From Curtobacterium sp. Leaf261 (GTDB lineage: Bacteria > Actinomycetota > Actinomycetes > Actinomycetales > Microbacteriaceae): 42,493 nt of DNA. This document shows, one piece after another, positions 14,616-23,210 of the stretch. The notes below the pieces were generated by a model that had not been told where the DNA came from, did no database searches, and saw nothing but the letters and a program-made list of their open reading frames with translations. A program made the position numbers and the translations under genes. The stretch spans positions 414,348 to 456,840 of the forward strand of contig NZ_LMMJ01000009.1 in the NCBI RefSeq assembly GCF_001422205.1, written 5' to 3'. The first letter of the stretch is position 1. Each line of letters starts with the position of its first letter.

Positions 14616-16315
14616 GCGGGGACCCTGTCGTCTCGAGATGTGCTGGGGGCGGTGTCGGTGGTGTTCACGATGCGCGTGCTGGCGGCGACCCAGGCGAGCG
14701 GACGGGCCTGCGCCGGATCGGTCTCCGGGTGGTCGGTCCGCGCGTGCGCGCCCCGCGACTCGGTCCGGGTCTCGGCGGCGAGCGCGACGAGGCCGGCGAG
14801 CGTCAGCAGGTTCCGGTCCTCGTGCTCGCGGACGGACCAGCCGTCCGACGTGGGCACCGCGAGGTCGAGGAGCTCACGGCGTGCCGACTGCAGGCCGGCG
14901 GCGTCGCGGAGCAGGCCGACCCGGTCCTCCATGAGCGACTGCACGGCGGACCGGAGGCCGGTCCCGGGGACCGGCACCGTTCCTCCCGTCAGATCCGCAG
15001 CACCGGCCGGGCGCGACACGCGTTCCGGGGCGGTCCGGGAGGAACGGATCGCGTCCGGCGCGGCGGCGCGCGTCGCGACGGTGGTCGGCTCCCGCAGGGT
15101 CCCTCCACGGAGGGCGGGGGCGGCGGGCCCCGTCGTCCCGAGCGCGTCGGCGGCGCGGATGCCGAAGACGAGTCCCTCGAGGAGGGAGTTCGACGCGAGT
15201 CGGTTCGCCCCGTGCACACCGGTGTTCGCGACCTCGCCCACGGCCAGGAGCCCGGGGAGGCTGGTGCGTCCGTCGGCGTCGGTCGCGATCCCGCCCATGA
15301 AGTAGTGCGCCGCGGGCGCGACCGGGACGGCCTCGCGGGTCCAGTCGAAGCCGGCCGCGGTGGTGGCCGCGGTGAGTCCCGGGAAACGCGCCGTCAGGAA
15401 CCGGGCGCCGAGCATCGTCGCGTCGAGCAGCACCGGGCGGTGGTCCTGGGCGCTCATCGCGGCCGCGATCCCCCGCGCCACGACGTCCCGCGGGGCGAGC
15501 TCCGCGTCCGGGTGCACGTCGGTCATGAACCGGCGCCCCGCGGCGTCGAGGAGCGTCGCACCCTCGCCACGGACCGCCTCGGAGACGAGCCCGCCACCGG
15601 GGACCGCGAGCCGCGTCGGGTGGAACTGCATGAACTCGAGGTCGGCGAGGACCGCTCCGGCACGCCAGGCCGCGGCGACACCGTCCCCGGTCGCGACGAG
15701 CGGGTTCGTGGTGGAGCGGTAGAGGTGTCCGGCCCCGCCCGAGGCGAGCACCACCGCGTCGGCGTCGATGCGGCGGGGGTCACCGAGCAGGTCGAGCACG
15801 TCGACCCCGACCACCACGCCGTCGCGGACCACGAGGTCGGTGAGGAAGGTCCGCTCGAGGATCGTGACGTGCTGACGGCGGAGCGCGGCGATGAGGGTGT
15901 CCTCGATCGCGGCGCCCGTCGAGTCGCCGCCCGCGTGGACGACGCGCCAGCGTGTGTGCGCTGCCTCGCGACCGCGGGCCAGGTCGTCCCCGTGGAGTTC
16001 GATGCTGCCGGCGTCGGTCGTCCGGTCGAACGGGACGCCGAGGGCCAGCAGGTCACGGACCCGGGCCGGGCCGTCGGCGCAGAGCACCTCGACCGCACGC
16101 GCGGCGTTCCCACCGGCGCCGGCGACGACGGTGTCCTCCATGTGCGCGAGGGTCGTGTCGTCCGCGCCGAGGGCCACCGCGACACCGCCCTGCGCGTACG
16201 CGGTGGCCGCGTCCGCGAGCGAGCCCTTGGACACGAGGGTGACGTCGTGCCGGGCGCTCGCACGGATCGCGGCGGTGAGGCCCGCGATCCCGGAGCCCAC
16301 GATGACGACGTGCAT
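14612..16315 (-). CDS. nadB: L-aspartate oxidase
   Basis: 567 residues. It oxidises L-aspartate to iminoaspartate, FAD-dependent, feeding NadA. The N-terminal dinucleotide motif is V-I-V-G-S-G-I-A-G-L-T-A-A, followed by A-Q-G-G-V-A-V-A, L-A-S-G-G-A-G-H-L-Y, E-F-M-Q-F-H-P-T, H-Y-F-M-G-G-I and G-E-V-A-N-T-G-V-H-G-A-N-R-L-A-S-N-S-L-L-E. The protein is slightly longer than E. coli NadB, apparently because of an Ala/Pro/Arg-rich stretch (about residues 400-455) between the FAD part and the C-terminal helical domain. Its ATG shares one base with the nadA stop (TGATG). Confidence 0.95.
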   Translation of the reverse strand: MHVVIVGSGIAGLTAAIRASARHDVTLVSKGSLADAATAYAQGGVAVALGADDTTLAHMEDTVVAGAGGNAARAVEVLCADGPARVRDLLALGVPFDRTTDAGSIELHGDDLARGREAAHTRWRVVHAGGDSTGAAIEDTLIAALRRQHVTILERTFLTDLVVRDGVVVGVDVLDLLGDPRRIDADAVVLASGGAGHLYRSTTNPLVATGDGVAAAWRAGAVLADLEFMQFHPTRLAVPGGGLVSEAVRGEGATLLDAAGRRFMTDVHPDAELAPRDVVARGIAAAMSAQDHRPVLLDATMLGARFLTARFPGLTAATTAAGFDWTREAVPVAPAAHYFMGGIATDADGRTSLPGLLAVGEVANTGVHGANRLASNSLLEGLVFGIRAADALGTTGPAAPALRGGTLREPTTVATRAAAPDAIRSSRTAPERVSRPAGAADLTGGTVPVPGTGLRSAVQSLMEDRVGLLRDAAGLQSARRELLDLAVPTSDGWSVREHEDRNLLTLAGLVALAAETRTESRGAHARTDHPETDPAQARPLAWVAASTRIVNTTDTAPSTSRDDRVPA

Positions 16316-17595
16316 CAGGCGCCGAGCGGTCGGGGCCGGGCCGCGAGCATCCGCTCGAGGGCGGTGCGGGCGTCGGCCTGGATCGCGTCGGGCACCCGGA
16401 TCTCGTTGAGGACCTCGCCGCGGACGAGCGCCTCGAGGACCCATGCGAGGTAGCCGGGGTGGATGCGGTACATCGTCGAGCAGGGGCACACCACCGGGTC
16501 GAGGCAGAAGATCGTGTGCTCGGGGTACTGGGCGTGCAGCCGGTTCACCATGTTGATCTCGGTGCCGATCGCGAACGTCGTCGGTTCGGTGGCCGCCGCG
16601 ACGGTCTTCTGGATGAGGTCCGTGCTGCCGGCGACGTCCGCGGCGTCGACGACCTCCATCGGGCACTCGGGGTGCACGATCACCCGCACGCCAGGGTGTT
16701 CCACGCGGGCCTGGTCGATCTGCGCGACCGTGAAACGGCGGTGCACCGAGCAGAACCCGTGCCAGAGCACCACCCTGGCGTCGGTCAGGGACTCGACGGT
16801 GTTGCCGCCGAGGGGCTGCCGCGGGTTCCACATCGGCATCAGGTCGGTCGGGATGCCCATCGCCTTCGCCGTGTTCCGCCCGAGGTGCTGGTCGGGGAAG
16901 AAGAGCACCCGCTGCCCGCGCTCGAACGCCCACTCGAGCACGGTGGCCGCGTTCGACGAGGTGCAGACGATGCCGCCGTGCCGTCCGCAGAACGCCTTGA
17001 GGTCCGCGGCGGAGTTCATGTAGGTGACGGGGATGAGCGGCACGCGGCCGTCGGCGTCCGGCTCGGTGCCGTAGACGCGCTCGAGGTCCGCCCACGCCGC
17101 CTCGACGCTGTCGATGTCGGCCATGTCCGCCATCGAGCACCCGGCCGCGAGGTTCGGCAGGATGACGCGCTGCTCCGGCCGGGCGAGGATGTCCGCGGTC
17201 TCGGCCATGAAGTGCACACCGCAGAACACGATCGCCTCGGCGTCCGGCTTCGTCAGGGCGGCGTTCGCGAGCTGGAACGAGTCGCCGAGGAAGTCCGCGT
17301 GCCGCACCACCTCGTCGCGCTGGTAGAAGTGCCCGAGGACGACGACACGGTCACCGAGCGTCGCCTTGGCCGCCTCGATCCGGGCGTGCAGCTCCTCGAC
17401 CGGGGCGGACCGGTACTCCTCCGGGATCACGCCCTGCCGCGGGGCCGAGGTCGGGATGACGTCGCCCATGCTCGATCCGGGGCCGTAGCCGGGCACCTGG
17501 TCGAAGTCCCACGTCGGCTGGGCGAGGTCCGGCGTGCAGGTGCTGCCGGCGGCGCGCCCGTTCGAGATGCGTTCGATCGTCACAGCGATGGACAT
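16315..17595 (-). CDS. nadA: Quinolinate synthase
   Basis: 426 residues, the long actinobacterial form. It condenses iminoaspartate with dihydroxyacetone phosphate to quinolinate using a 4Fe-4S cluster. Likely ligands are Cys in V-F-C-G-V-H-F-M-A-E, Cys in H-P-E-C-P-M-E-V and Cys in V-C-P-C-S-T-M-Y. Other NadA segments are L-G-H-F-Y-Q-R-D-E-V, P-N-L-A-A-G-C-S-M-A-D and C-T-S-S-N-A. Start at 17595 has AGGAA five bases upstream, overlapping the nrtR stop (8-base gap). Confidence 0.95.
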   Translation of the reverse strand: MSIAVTIERISNGRAAGSTCTPDLAQPTWDFDQVPGYGPGSSMGDVIPTSAPRQGVIPEEYRSAPVEELHARIEAAKATLGDRVVVLGHFYQRDEVVRHADFLGDSFQLANAALTKPDAEAIVFCGVHFMAETADILARPEQRVILPNLAAGCSMADMADIDSVEAAWADLERVYGTEPDADGRVPLIPVTYMNSAADLKAFCGRHGGIVCTSSNAATVLEWAFERGQRVLFFPDQHLGRNTAKAMGIPTDLMPMWNPRQPLGGNTVESLTDARVVLWHGFCSVHRRFTVAQIDQARVEHPGVRVIVHPECPMEVVDAADVAGSTDLIQKTVAAATEPTTFAIGTEINMVNRLHAQYPEHTIFCLDPVVCPCSTMYRIHPGYLAWVLEALVRGEVLNEIRVPDAIQADARTALERMLAARPRPLGA

Positions 17596-17603
17596 GTGGG
17601 TTC

Positions 17604-18314
17604 CTAACGGGTGGTGGCGCCGCACGGACCGAGCGGTCCGTTGTCGGCGAAGGCCAGGTCCGGGTTCGAGCGGTAGAGGCGGGCCGGTCGGTGTCGACCG
17701 CCCGAGGACGTCTCGTCGGTGGCGAGGATCGCGTCGGACTGGTTGATCTGGCGCCGGAAGTTCGCGGGGTCGAGTGCCCGACCGAGCACCGCCTCGTGCA
17801 CCGCCCGGAGCTCCGCCAGCGTGAACCGGTCGCCGAGGAACGCCTGCGCGATCCGGGAGTAGGAGACCTTGTTCCGGAGCCGCCAGAGCGCGTACTCGAG
17901 GATCCGGTCGTGGTCGAACGCGAGCGCCGGGTGCTCGTCCACGAGGAACCAGCGGACGTTCCAGTCGTCGGGGACCGCGTTCGCCTCGTCGCTGTGCACG
18001 AGGGCCCAGTAGACGATCGACACCACCCGACTCGGGGACCGACCGACCTCACCGAACGCGTAGAGCTGCTCGAGGTAGCGCGGCTGCACCCTGGTCGTCT
18101 CCGCGAGCCTGGCCGCCGCGGACTCGTCGAGTCCCTCGTCCGGTCCGACCCAGCCACCCGGGAGCGCCCAGGCGTCGGCGAACGGCTCGGTGATGCGGCG
18201 GACGAGCGGGGTCCAGAGTGCCGGGGCGCCGGTGTCCGGGTGCGGGCGGAGCGCGACGATGACGGTCGACACGGCGACGCGGATGCCGCTGTCACTGTCC
18301 TCGGTCGTCGTCAT
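17604..18314 (-). CDS. nrtR: NrtR-type NAD regulator (Nudix plus winged helix)
   Basis: 236 residues. The N-terminal Nudix-like domain (about 12-140) has a degraded Nudix box: G-G-W-V-G-P-D-E-G-L-D-E-S-A-A-A-R-L-A-E-T-T, where the usual REUXEE reads R-L-A-E-T-T. The C-terminal winged helix (about 140-225) has F-T-L-A-E-L-R-A-V-H-E-A-V-L-G and F-R-R-Q-I. That is the NrtR design: loss of hydrolysis, sensing of ADP-ribose or a related ligand, and repression of NAD genes (family knowledge). It heads the nadABC-nadS operon, so autoregulation of the whole operon is likely. Confidence 0.92.
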   Translation of the reverse strand: MTTTEDSDSGIRVAVSTVIVALRPHPDTGAPALWTPLVRRITEPFADAWALPGGWVGPDEGLDESAAARLAETTRVQPRYLEQLYAFGEVGRSPSRVVSIVYWALVHSDEANAVPDDWNVRWFLVDEHPALAFDHDRILEYALWRLRNKVSYSRIAQAFLGDRFTLAELRAVHEAVLGRALDPANFRRQINQSDAILATDETSSGGRHRPARLYRSNPDLAFADNGPLGPCGATTR

Positions 18315-18335
18315 GGGGTGCTCACCGTCGTCATG

Positions 18336-18377
18336 TTCAGGTCACGTGAACCTGAAGTGTAAGAGTCTGTATGACTC
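18336..18377 (-). promoter_or_regulatory. nad operon promoter with two candidate NrtR operators
   Basis: On the minus strand the -10 box TACACT (complement of 18356-18361) is preceded by a weak -35 (TTAGTT or TTCGAG, about 17 bases). Two inverted repeats overlap it: GAGTC-5-GACTC (18363-18377) inside the spacer, and TTCAGGT-7-ACCTGAA (18336-18356) at the start of transcription. Both are well placed for repression. Which one NrtR binds is not known from sequence. Confidence 0.6.
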
Positions 18378-18487
18378 GAACTAAGCCCATCCAACACCGG
18401 ATGATCCCGTTCCGCAAGTTCACGCGCCCGAAACACGGCGTGACCTGTCCGAAAACCCACCGTGACCGCCCCGAAACGACGGATCCG

Positions 18488-18493
18488 TAGGGT
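18488..18493 (+). promoter_or_regulatory. -10 box TAGGGT of the acylphosphatase gene (leaderless)
   Basis: TAGGGT ends seven bases before the ATG at 18501. Confidence 0.6.
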
Positions 18494-18500
18494 GGCCCCC

Positions 18501-18782
18501 ATGACACCGATCACCAGGATGCACGCCGTCGTGTCTGGGTCGGTCCAGGGGGTCGGATTCCGGTACTGGACCGCGCGCAAGGCCGACGGGCTCGAGCTCA
18601 CCGGGTACGCGAGGAACCTGTTCGACGGGACCGTCGAGGTCGAAGCGGAGGGACCCGAGGTCGCCGTCGACGCACTCATGGAGCTGCTGTGGTCCGGACC
18701 GCCCACCGCGACCGTCATGGACGTCACGATCCGCACGGTCTCGCCGCACCTCGACTCCGACGAGTTCGACATCCTGCACTGA
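18501..18782 (+). CDS. acyP: Acylphosphatase
   Basis: 93 residues, standard length. It hydrolyses acyl phosphates. The phosphate-binding loop is G-S-V-Q-G-V-G-F-R with catalytic Arg21, and the catalytic Asn39 lies in G-Y-A-R-N-L-F-D-G-T-V-E-V. The ATG at 18501 fits a leaderless -10 box. It is divergent from nrtR and 28 bases ahead of an MFS gene on the same strand. Confidence 0.93.
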   Translation: MTPITRMHAVVSGSVQGVGFRYWTARKADGLELTGYARNLFDGTVEVEAEGPEVAVDALMELLWSGPPTATVMDVTIRTVSPHLDSDEFDILH

Positions 18783-18797
18783 ACCCGGTCGGCGGCG

Positions 18798-18803
18798 TAG
18801 CGT
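18798..18803 (+). promoter_or_regulatory. -10 box TAGCGT of the MFS gene (leaderless)
   Basis: TAGCGT ends seven bases before the GTG at 18811; no Shine-Dalgarno. Confidence 0.6.
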
Positions 18804-18810
18804 CGATCCG

Positions 18811-20004
18811 GTGACCGTCGCCGCATCGTCCAGGAGGGCCGCTCCGACCATCGGCTTCGCCGCCGTCGTCTACGTCTTCGCGGTGGTGATGATGGGGACG
18901 ACGCTGCCGACGCCGCTCTACCCGACCTACGAGGCGCGCTTCGGGTTCGGGAGCGCCACCACGACCGTGCTCTTCGCGATCTACGCCGCGGGGGTCATCC
19001 TGGCGCTCGTGCTCGTCGGGCGGCTCTCCGACGCCCTCGGGCGGCGGCCGGTGCTGCTCGCCGGTGTCGTGCTGTCCCTGCTGTCCGCGGTCGTGTTCGC
19101 GATCGGGTCACCCGAATGGCTCCTGTACGTCGGGCGGGTGCTGTCCGGGTTCTCCGCCGGGATCTTCACGTCGACCGCGACGGTCGCGGTGCTCGAGGCC
19201 GCGCCGGCGGGTCGGAAGCGGCTCGCCGGTGCGCTCGCCACGGCCGCGAACATCGGTGGGCTCGGGCTCGGCATGCTCATGTCGGGGCTCGTCGGGGCGT
19301 GGACGCCGTGGACGCTCCGCGCACCGTTCGTCGTGCACGCGGCGCTCCTCGTGGTGGCCGGGCTCGCGCTGCTCGTCGTGCGCGAGACCACGACGCCCGA
19401 CCGAGCGGCGTTCCGGGTCCAGCTGCCGAGGGTCCCCGCCGAGTCACGGCGCGTCTTCGGGGCGGCGTCGATCGGTGCCGTCACCGGGTTCGCGGTGTGC
19501 GGACTGTTCTCGTCCGTCGCGCCGAACTTCATCGGGACCGTGATCGGGATCCACTCCCCCGCGGTCGTCGGGAGCGTGACGTCCCTGCTCTTCGCCGCGT
19601 CGGCCGTCGGGCAGATCGTCCTGCAGGGACTGCCCGACCGGGGCGCGATCGTCGTCGGGTCGCTCGCGCTGGTCGTCGGGATGGGTGTCCTCGTGGTGGC
19701 GCTGACGGCCGCCTCGCTCCCCGTGCTCATCGTGTCGGCGGTGCTGTCCGGCGTCGGTCAGGGCCTGCTGTTCATGACCGGGATGCGGGCGATCACCGCG
19801 GCCACGGACCCGGGGCACCGGACCGAGGCCACGACCACCTACTTCGTCATCGCGTACCTGGCGATCTCGGTGCCGGCGATCGCGGCGGGGTTCCTCGCGG
19901 CGGCGGTGGGACTCGCGTCCGCGGGGATCGTCTTCGCCGCGGTGGTGGCCCTCGTCACGCTCGTCGGGCTGACCCGGGCACGGGTGTTCGCCGGACGGGA
20001 ATGA
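18811..20004 (+). CDS. MFS transporter (12-helix)
   Basis: 397 residues and about twelve membrane helices. The MFS motif A loop reads G-R-L-S-D-A-L-G-R-R-P-V-L between helices 2 and 3, and helix 1 contains T-L-P-T-P-L-Y-P-T-Y, common in actinobacterial sugar or drug efflux carriers. The substrate is unknown. GTG start supported by the leaderless -10 box. Confidence 0.88.
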   Translation: MTVAASSRRAAPTIGFAAVVYVFAVVMMGTTLPTPLYPTYEARFGFGSATTTVLFAIYAAGVILALVLVGRLSDALGRRPVLLAGVVLSLLSAVVFAIGSPEWLLYVGRVLSGFSAGIFTSTATVAVLEAAPAGRKRLAGALATAANIGGLGLGMLMSGLVGAWTPWTLRAPFVVHAALLVVAGLALLVVRETTTPDRAAFRVQLPRVPAESRRVFGAASIGAVTGFAVCGLFSSVAPNFIGTVIGIHSPAVVGSVTSLLFAASAVGQIVLQGLPDRGAIVVGSLALVVGMGVLVVALTAASLPVLIVSAVLSGVGQGLLFMTGMRAITAATDPGHRTEATTTYFVIAYLAISVPAIAAGFLAAAVGLASAGIVFAAVVALVTLVGLTRARVFAGRE

Positions 20005-20037
20005 AGTCCGGACCTGTCGGTTGTCACAGGGTGTCGA

Positions 20038-20043
20038 TAGCCT
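20038..20043 (+). promoter_or_regulatory. -10 box TAGCCT, leader with micro-ORF, of the DHA2 transporter gene
   Basis: TAGCCT would start a leader of about 80 bases. The leader holds a six-codon ORF (20061-20081, M-T-P-A-S-P) before the Shine-Dalgarno CAGGAG of the transporter. No clear -35 is visible. Confidence 0.4.
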
Positions 20044-20130
20044 CGTCACAGCGACGCGGGATGACTCCGGCGTCCCCGTGACGACGAGGTCGACGGCACC
20101 GCTGACACCACGATCTCCCAGGAGCGCACC

Positions 20131-21678
20131 ATGACCGACCAGGCGACGAGGCGGACGACCGCGACCGATCCGGCGGCCGGTGCTCCCGGCGCGGGTGCGG
20201 TGTCACCGGGCGGCAGGTCGGGCGCGGCCGGCAGCAACCGGCTCGTGATCGGGCTCCTCCTGGTCTCGGCGTTCGTGGTGATCCTCAACGAGACGATCAT
20301 GGGCGTCGCCCTCCCGCGGCTGATGCGGGACCTCGACATCACCGCGACGACCGGTCAGTGGCTCACCACGGCGTTCATGCTCACCATGGCCGTCGTCATC
20401 CCGGTCACCGGGTTCCTGCTGCAGCGGTTCAACACCCGGCCGGTGTTCATGTGGGCGATGAGCCTCTTCTCCCTCGGCACGCTGATCTCCCTGCTCGCCC
20501 CGGGGTTCGCGATCCTGCTCGTCGGGCGGATCGTCCAGGCGAGCGGCACCGCGATCATGATGCCGCTGCTCATGACGACGGTCCTCACCCTCGTCGAGCC
20601 GTCACACCGCGGACGCGTGATGGGCAACATCTCCATCGTCATCTCGGTCGCCCCCGCGATCGGCCCGACGATCTCCGGGCTGATCCTCAACGTGTTCGAC
20701 TGGCGCTTCCTGTTCGGCTTCGTGCTGCCGATCGCGATCGCCGCCCTCGTCCTCGGCATGGCGCGGATCCCCAACGTGACGAACCCGCGCCGCGTGCCGC
20801 TCGACGTGGTCTCGGTCATCCTCTCGGCCTTCGCGTTCGGTGGGATCGTCTACGGTCTCTCGAGCATCGCGACGGTCGCGACCGACGGGCCCCTCGTGTC
20901 GATCGTCTCGCTCGTCGTCGGGTTCGCAGCACTCGCGGCGTTCATCGTCCGGCAGACCCGGCTCCAGCGTGCCGACCGGGCGCTGCTCGACCTCCGGACC
21001 TTCCGGTTCCGGACGTTCTCGTTCGCGATCGTGGCGATGGCGCTGTCGATGATGGCGATGTTCGGCACCCTGATCCTGCTGCCGATCTACCTGGAGAACG
21101 TGCTCGGCCTCGACGTCCTGCACGTCGGGCTCCTGCTCCTGCCCGGAGGCCTGATCATGGGGCTGCTCTCGCCCCTCGTCGGAGCGGTGTACGACCGGCG
21201 CGGACCACGGGTGCTCGCGGTCCCCGGCGCGGTCATCGTCAGCGCCGTGCTCTGGGCGCTCACCACGGTCGGCACCGACACGAGCGTGTGGTTCGTCCTC
21301 GGCGCGCACATCGTGCTGAGCATCGGGCTCGCGCTGACGTTCACGCCCCTCTTCACGGCCGCGCTCGGCGGGCTGACCCCGAACCTGTACTCGCACGGCA
21401 GTGCCGTCGTCGGGACCGCCCAGCAGGTCGCGGGTGCCGCCGGGACCGCGCTCTTCGTGACGCTCATGGCGATCGGCACGGCGTCGGCCACCTCGGGTGG
21501 AGCCGGGGGCGGAACGGGTGCCGAGGACGCCGCCGCCGCGGGCGTGCGCCTCGCGTTCCTCTGCGGGGCGGTGATCTCGCTGGTCGGGATCGTGGCGACG
21601 CTCTTCGTCAGCAAGCCGGTGGAGCAGATCGAACCCGGGGCGCAGGTCGAGTCCGGCGCGCAGGTCCCGACGCACTGA
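20131..21678 (+). CDS. DHA2-family MFS multidrug transporter
   Basis: 515 residues with about fourteen helices, as in EmrB/QacA. Helix 1 has L-N-E-T-I-M-G-V-A-L-P-R-L-M-R-D-L, motif C-like segments follow (AIGPTISGLILNVFDWRFLF), and motif A repeats late as G-A-V-Y-D-R-R-G-P-R. It probably exports toxic compounds by proton antiport. The ATG has CAGGAG seven bases upstream. The last codons (PTH and stop) are part of an 18-base tandem repeat, so the C-terminus may vary between strains. Confidence 0.9.
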   Translation: MTDQATRRTTATDPAAGAPGAGAVSPGGRSGAAGSNRLVIGLLLVSAFVVILNETIMGVALPRLMRDLDITATTGQWLTTAFMLTMAVVIPVTGFLLQRFNTRPVFMWAMSLFSLGTLISLLAPGFAILLVGRIVQASGTAIMMPLLMTTVLTLVEPSHRGRVMGNISIVISVAPAIGPTISGLILNVFDWRFLFGFVLPIAIAALVLGMARIPNVTNPRRVPLDVVSVILSAFAFGGIVYGLSSIATVATDGPLVSIVSLVVGFAALAAFIVRQTRLQRADRALLDLRTFRFRTFSFAIVAMALSMMAMFGTLILLPIYLENVLGLDVLHVGLLLLPGGLIMGLLSPLVGAVYDRRGPRVLAVPGAVIVSAVLWALTTVGTDTSVWFVLGAHIVLSIGLALTFTPLFTAALGGLTPNLYSHGSAVVGTAQQVAGAAGTALFVTLMAIGTASATSGGAGGGTGAEDAAAAGVRLAFLCGAVISLVGIVATLFVSKPVEQIEPGAQVESGAQVPTH

Positions 21679-21773
21679 GTTCGCCCGACGCACTGCGTCC
21701 TTCCGACGCAGGGCGTCCTTCCGACGCAGGGCGTCCGCCCGACGCAGGGCGTCCGCCCGACGCAGGGCGTCCG
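21666..21773. repeat. Six-copy 18-base tandem array
   Basis: Units have the form CCCGACGCAGGGCGTCCG, at 21666, 21684, 21702, 21720, 21738 and 21756. The first two units differ most. Each of the later units contains the mini-palindrome GACGC-AGG-GCGTC. The first unit includes the stop codon (21676-21678) of the DHA2 transporter. Confidence 0.9.
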
Positions 21774-21812
21774 CGGGGGCCCGCTCCCACCCGCGCGTGG
21801 CAGGCTCGGACC

Positions 21813-23123
21813 ATGCGCGACGAAGCGAGCACCCCGACCGACGGCACCGGCACCGGCGCCGACATCGACACCGGCACGGGCACGGACACCGACCGCTCGA
21901 ACTGGGCGGGCACCTACACATACCGGGCGGCTCGGATCGAACGGCCGACGGACCTCGACGAACTCGCCGGGATCGTCGCCGGCTCGGACCGCGTCCGAGG
22001 CCTCGGGACCCGCCACTCGTTCACCGACGTCGCGGACGGCCCCGGGGTCCTCGTCGACATGACCGGCCTCCGCATGCCGCCCGTGGTCGCCGACGACCGG
22101 CGAAGTGTCACCCTCGGCGCGGGGACCCGGTACGGCGACGTCGCCCCGACGCTGGACGAGCAGGGCGTGGCGCTGCACACCATGGGCTCGCTCCCGCACA
22201 TCTCGGTCGGCGGTGCGACGGCCACCGGCACCCACGGATCCGGCACCCGGCTCGGATCACTGTCCTCGGCCGTGTCCGCGCTCGAGTTCGTCGACGCGAG
22301 CGGCGCCCTCCGGACGGTGCGCCGCGGCGAGCCCGACTTCTCCGGCTCGGTCCTGCACCTCGGGCTGCTCGGCCTCGTCAGCCGCGTGACCGTCGATGTC
22401 GAGCCGACCTACCGCATGCGGCAGGACGCGTACGGGCCGCTGCCGTGGGCCACGTTCACCGCGAACGTCGCCGAGGTCTTCGCGGCCGGCACGACCGTCT
22501 GCTGCTTCACGAACTGGGACGGCGAGGTGCGCGAGATCCTCGTGAAGTCCCGGGTGCCCGCCGGGGCGGACGACGTCGAGGTCCCGGCGGACGTGCTCGG
22601 TGCGCCGAAGCTCCCGCCGGTCCCCGGCGACGGACTCCGCACGGCCCGGGACGGCTCCGTCGGACCGTGGTGGGACCGGATCCCGCACTTCACGATCGAC
22701 TCGGTGCCCTCGGTCGGGTCGGAGATCCAGAGCGAGCACTTCGTCCCGCTGCGGTTCGCGGCCGAGGCGCTCGACGCGGTGCACGCCCTCGGCGACCGGC
22801 TCGCCCCCCACCTGCACGTCGCGGAGCTGCGGACGATGGCGGGCGACGACCTGCTCCTCGGCCCCACCGGCGGCGAGGACGTCCTCTGCATCGCGTTCAC
22901 CTGGCGGAAGCACGTCGACGAGGTCGCGGCGCTCCTGCCGCACATCGAGTCGGCGCTCGCCCCGTTCGGCGGCCGGCCGCACTGGGGCAAGTCGACCTCG
23001 CTGGATGCCGAGCGCCTCGACGGGCTGTTCCCGGGGCTGCCGGCGTTCCGCGACCTCGTGCACCGGGTCGACCCGGAACGCAAGTTCACCTCGGGGTTCG
23101 CGGAACGACTGCTCGGCATCTGA
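21813..23123 (+). CDS. Alditol oxidase-like FAD-linked oxidoreductase
   Basis: 436 residues, closely resembling Streptomyces alditol oxidase (AldO): N-W-A-G-T-Y-T-Y, the FAD-linking H-region G-L-G-T-R-H-S-F, S-L-P-H-I-S-V-G-G-A-T-A-T-G-T-H-G-S-G, H-F-T-I-D...S-E-I-Q-S-E-H-F-V-P, E-L-R-T-M and a C-terminal P-H-W-G-K. The likely reaction is oxidation of a polyol such as xylitol or sorbitol with release of H2O2; substrate unproven. About 27 extra residues of Gly/Thr/Asp repeats precede the conserved start, so the true start could be later. A possible -10-like CAGGCT lies six bases before this ATG. Confidence 0.87.
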   Translation: MRDEASTPTDGTGTGADIDTGTGTDTDRSNWAGTYTYRAARIERPTDLDELAGIVAGSDRVRGLGTRHSFTDVADGPGVLVDMTGLRMPPVVADDRRSVTLGAGTRYGDVAPTLDEQGVALHTMGSLPHISVGGATATGTHGSGTRLGSLSSAVSALEFVDASGALRTVRRGEPDFSGSVLHLGLLGLVSRVTVDVEPTYRMRQDAYGPLPWATFTANVAEVFAAGTTVCCFTNWDGEVREILVKSRVPAGADDVEVPADVLGAPKLPPVPGDGLRTARDGSVGPWWDRIPHFTIDSVPSVGSEIQSEHFVPLRFAAEALDAVHALGDRLAPHLHVAELRTMAGDDLLLGPTGGEDVLCIAFTWRKHVDEVAALLPHIESALAPFGGRPHWGKSTSLDAERLDGLFPGLPAFRDLVHRVDPERKFTSGFAERLLGI

Positions 23124-23182
23124 ACGCTGCCGCGCCGCGCGATCACGCGAGCGCCCGACCGCGTGACGCGCGCGGCGGACCC

Positions 23183-23200
23183 GCACCGGGCCTCCCGTCC
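23183..23200. repeat. Half copy of the dispersed palindrome
   Basis: GCACCGGGCCTCCCGTCC matches the right arm of the palindrome family. With its left flank (from 23165) it also resembles 40922-40957. Confidence 0.5.
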
Positions 23201-23210
23201 GGATCCCCGG

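Noticed and set aside
21666..21773. Possible CRISPR array
   Set aside because: The units are directly adjacent with no unique spacers, and no cas genes are present.
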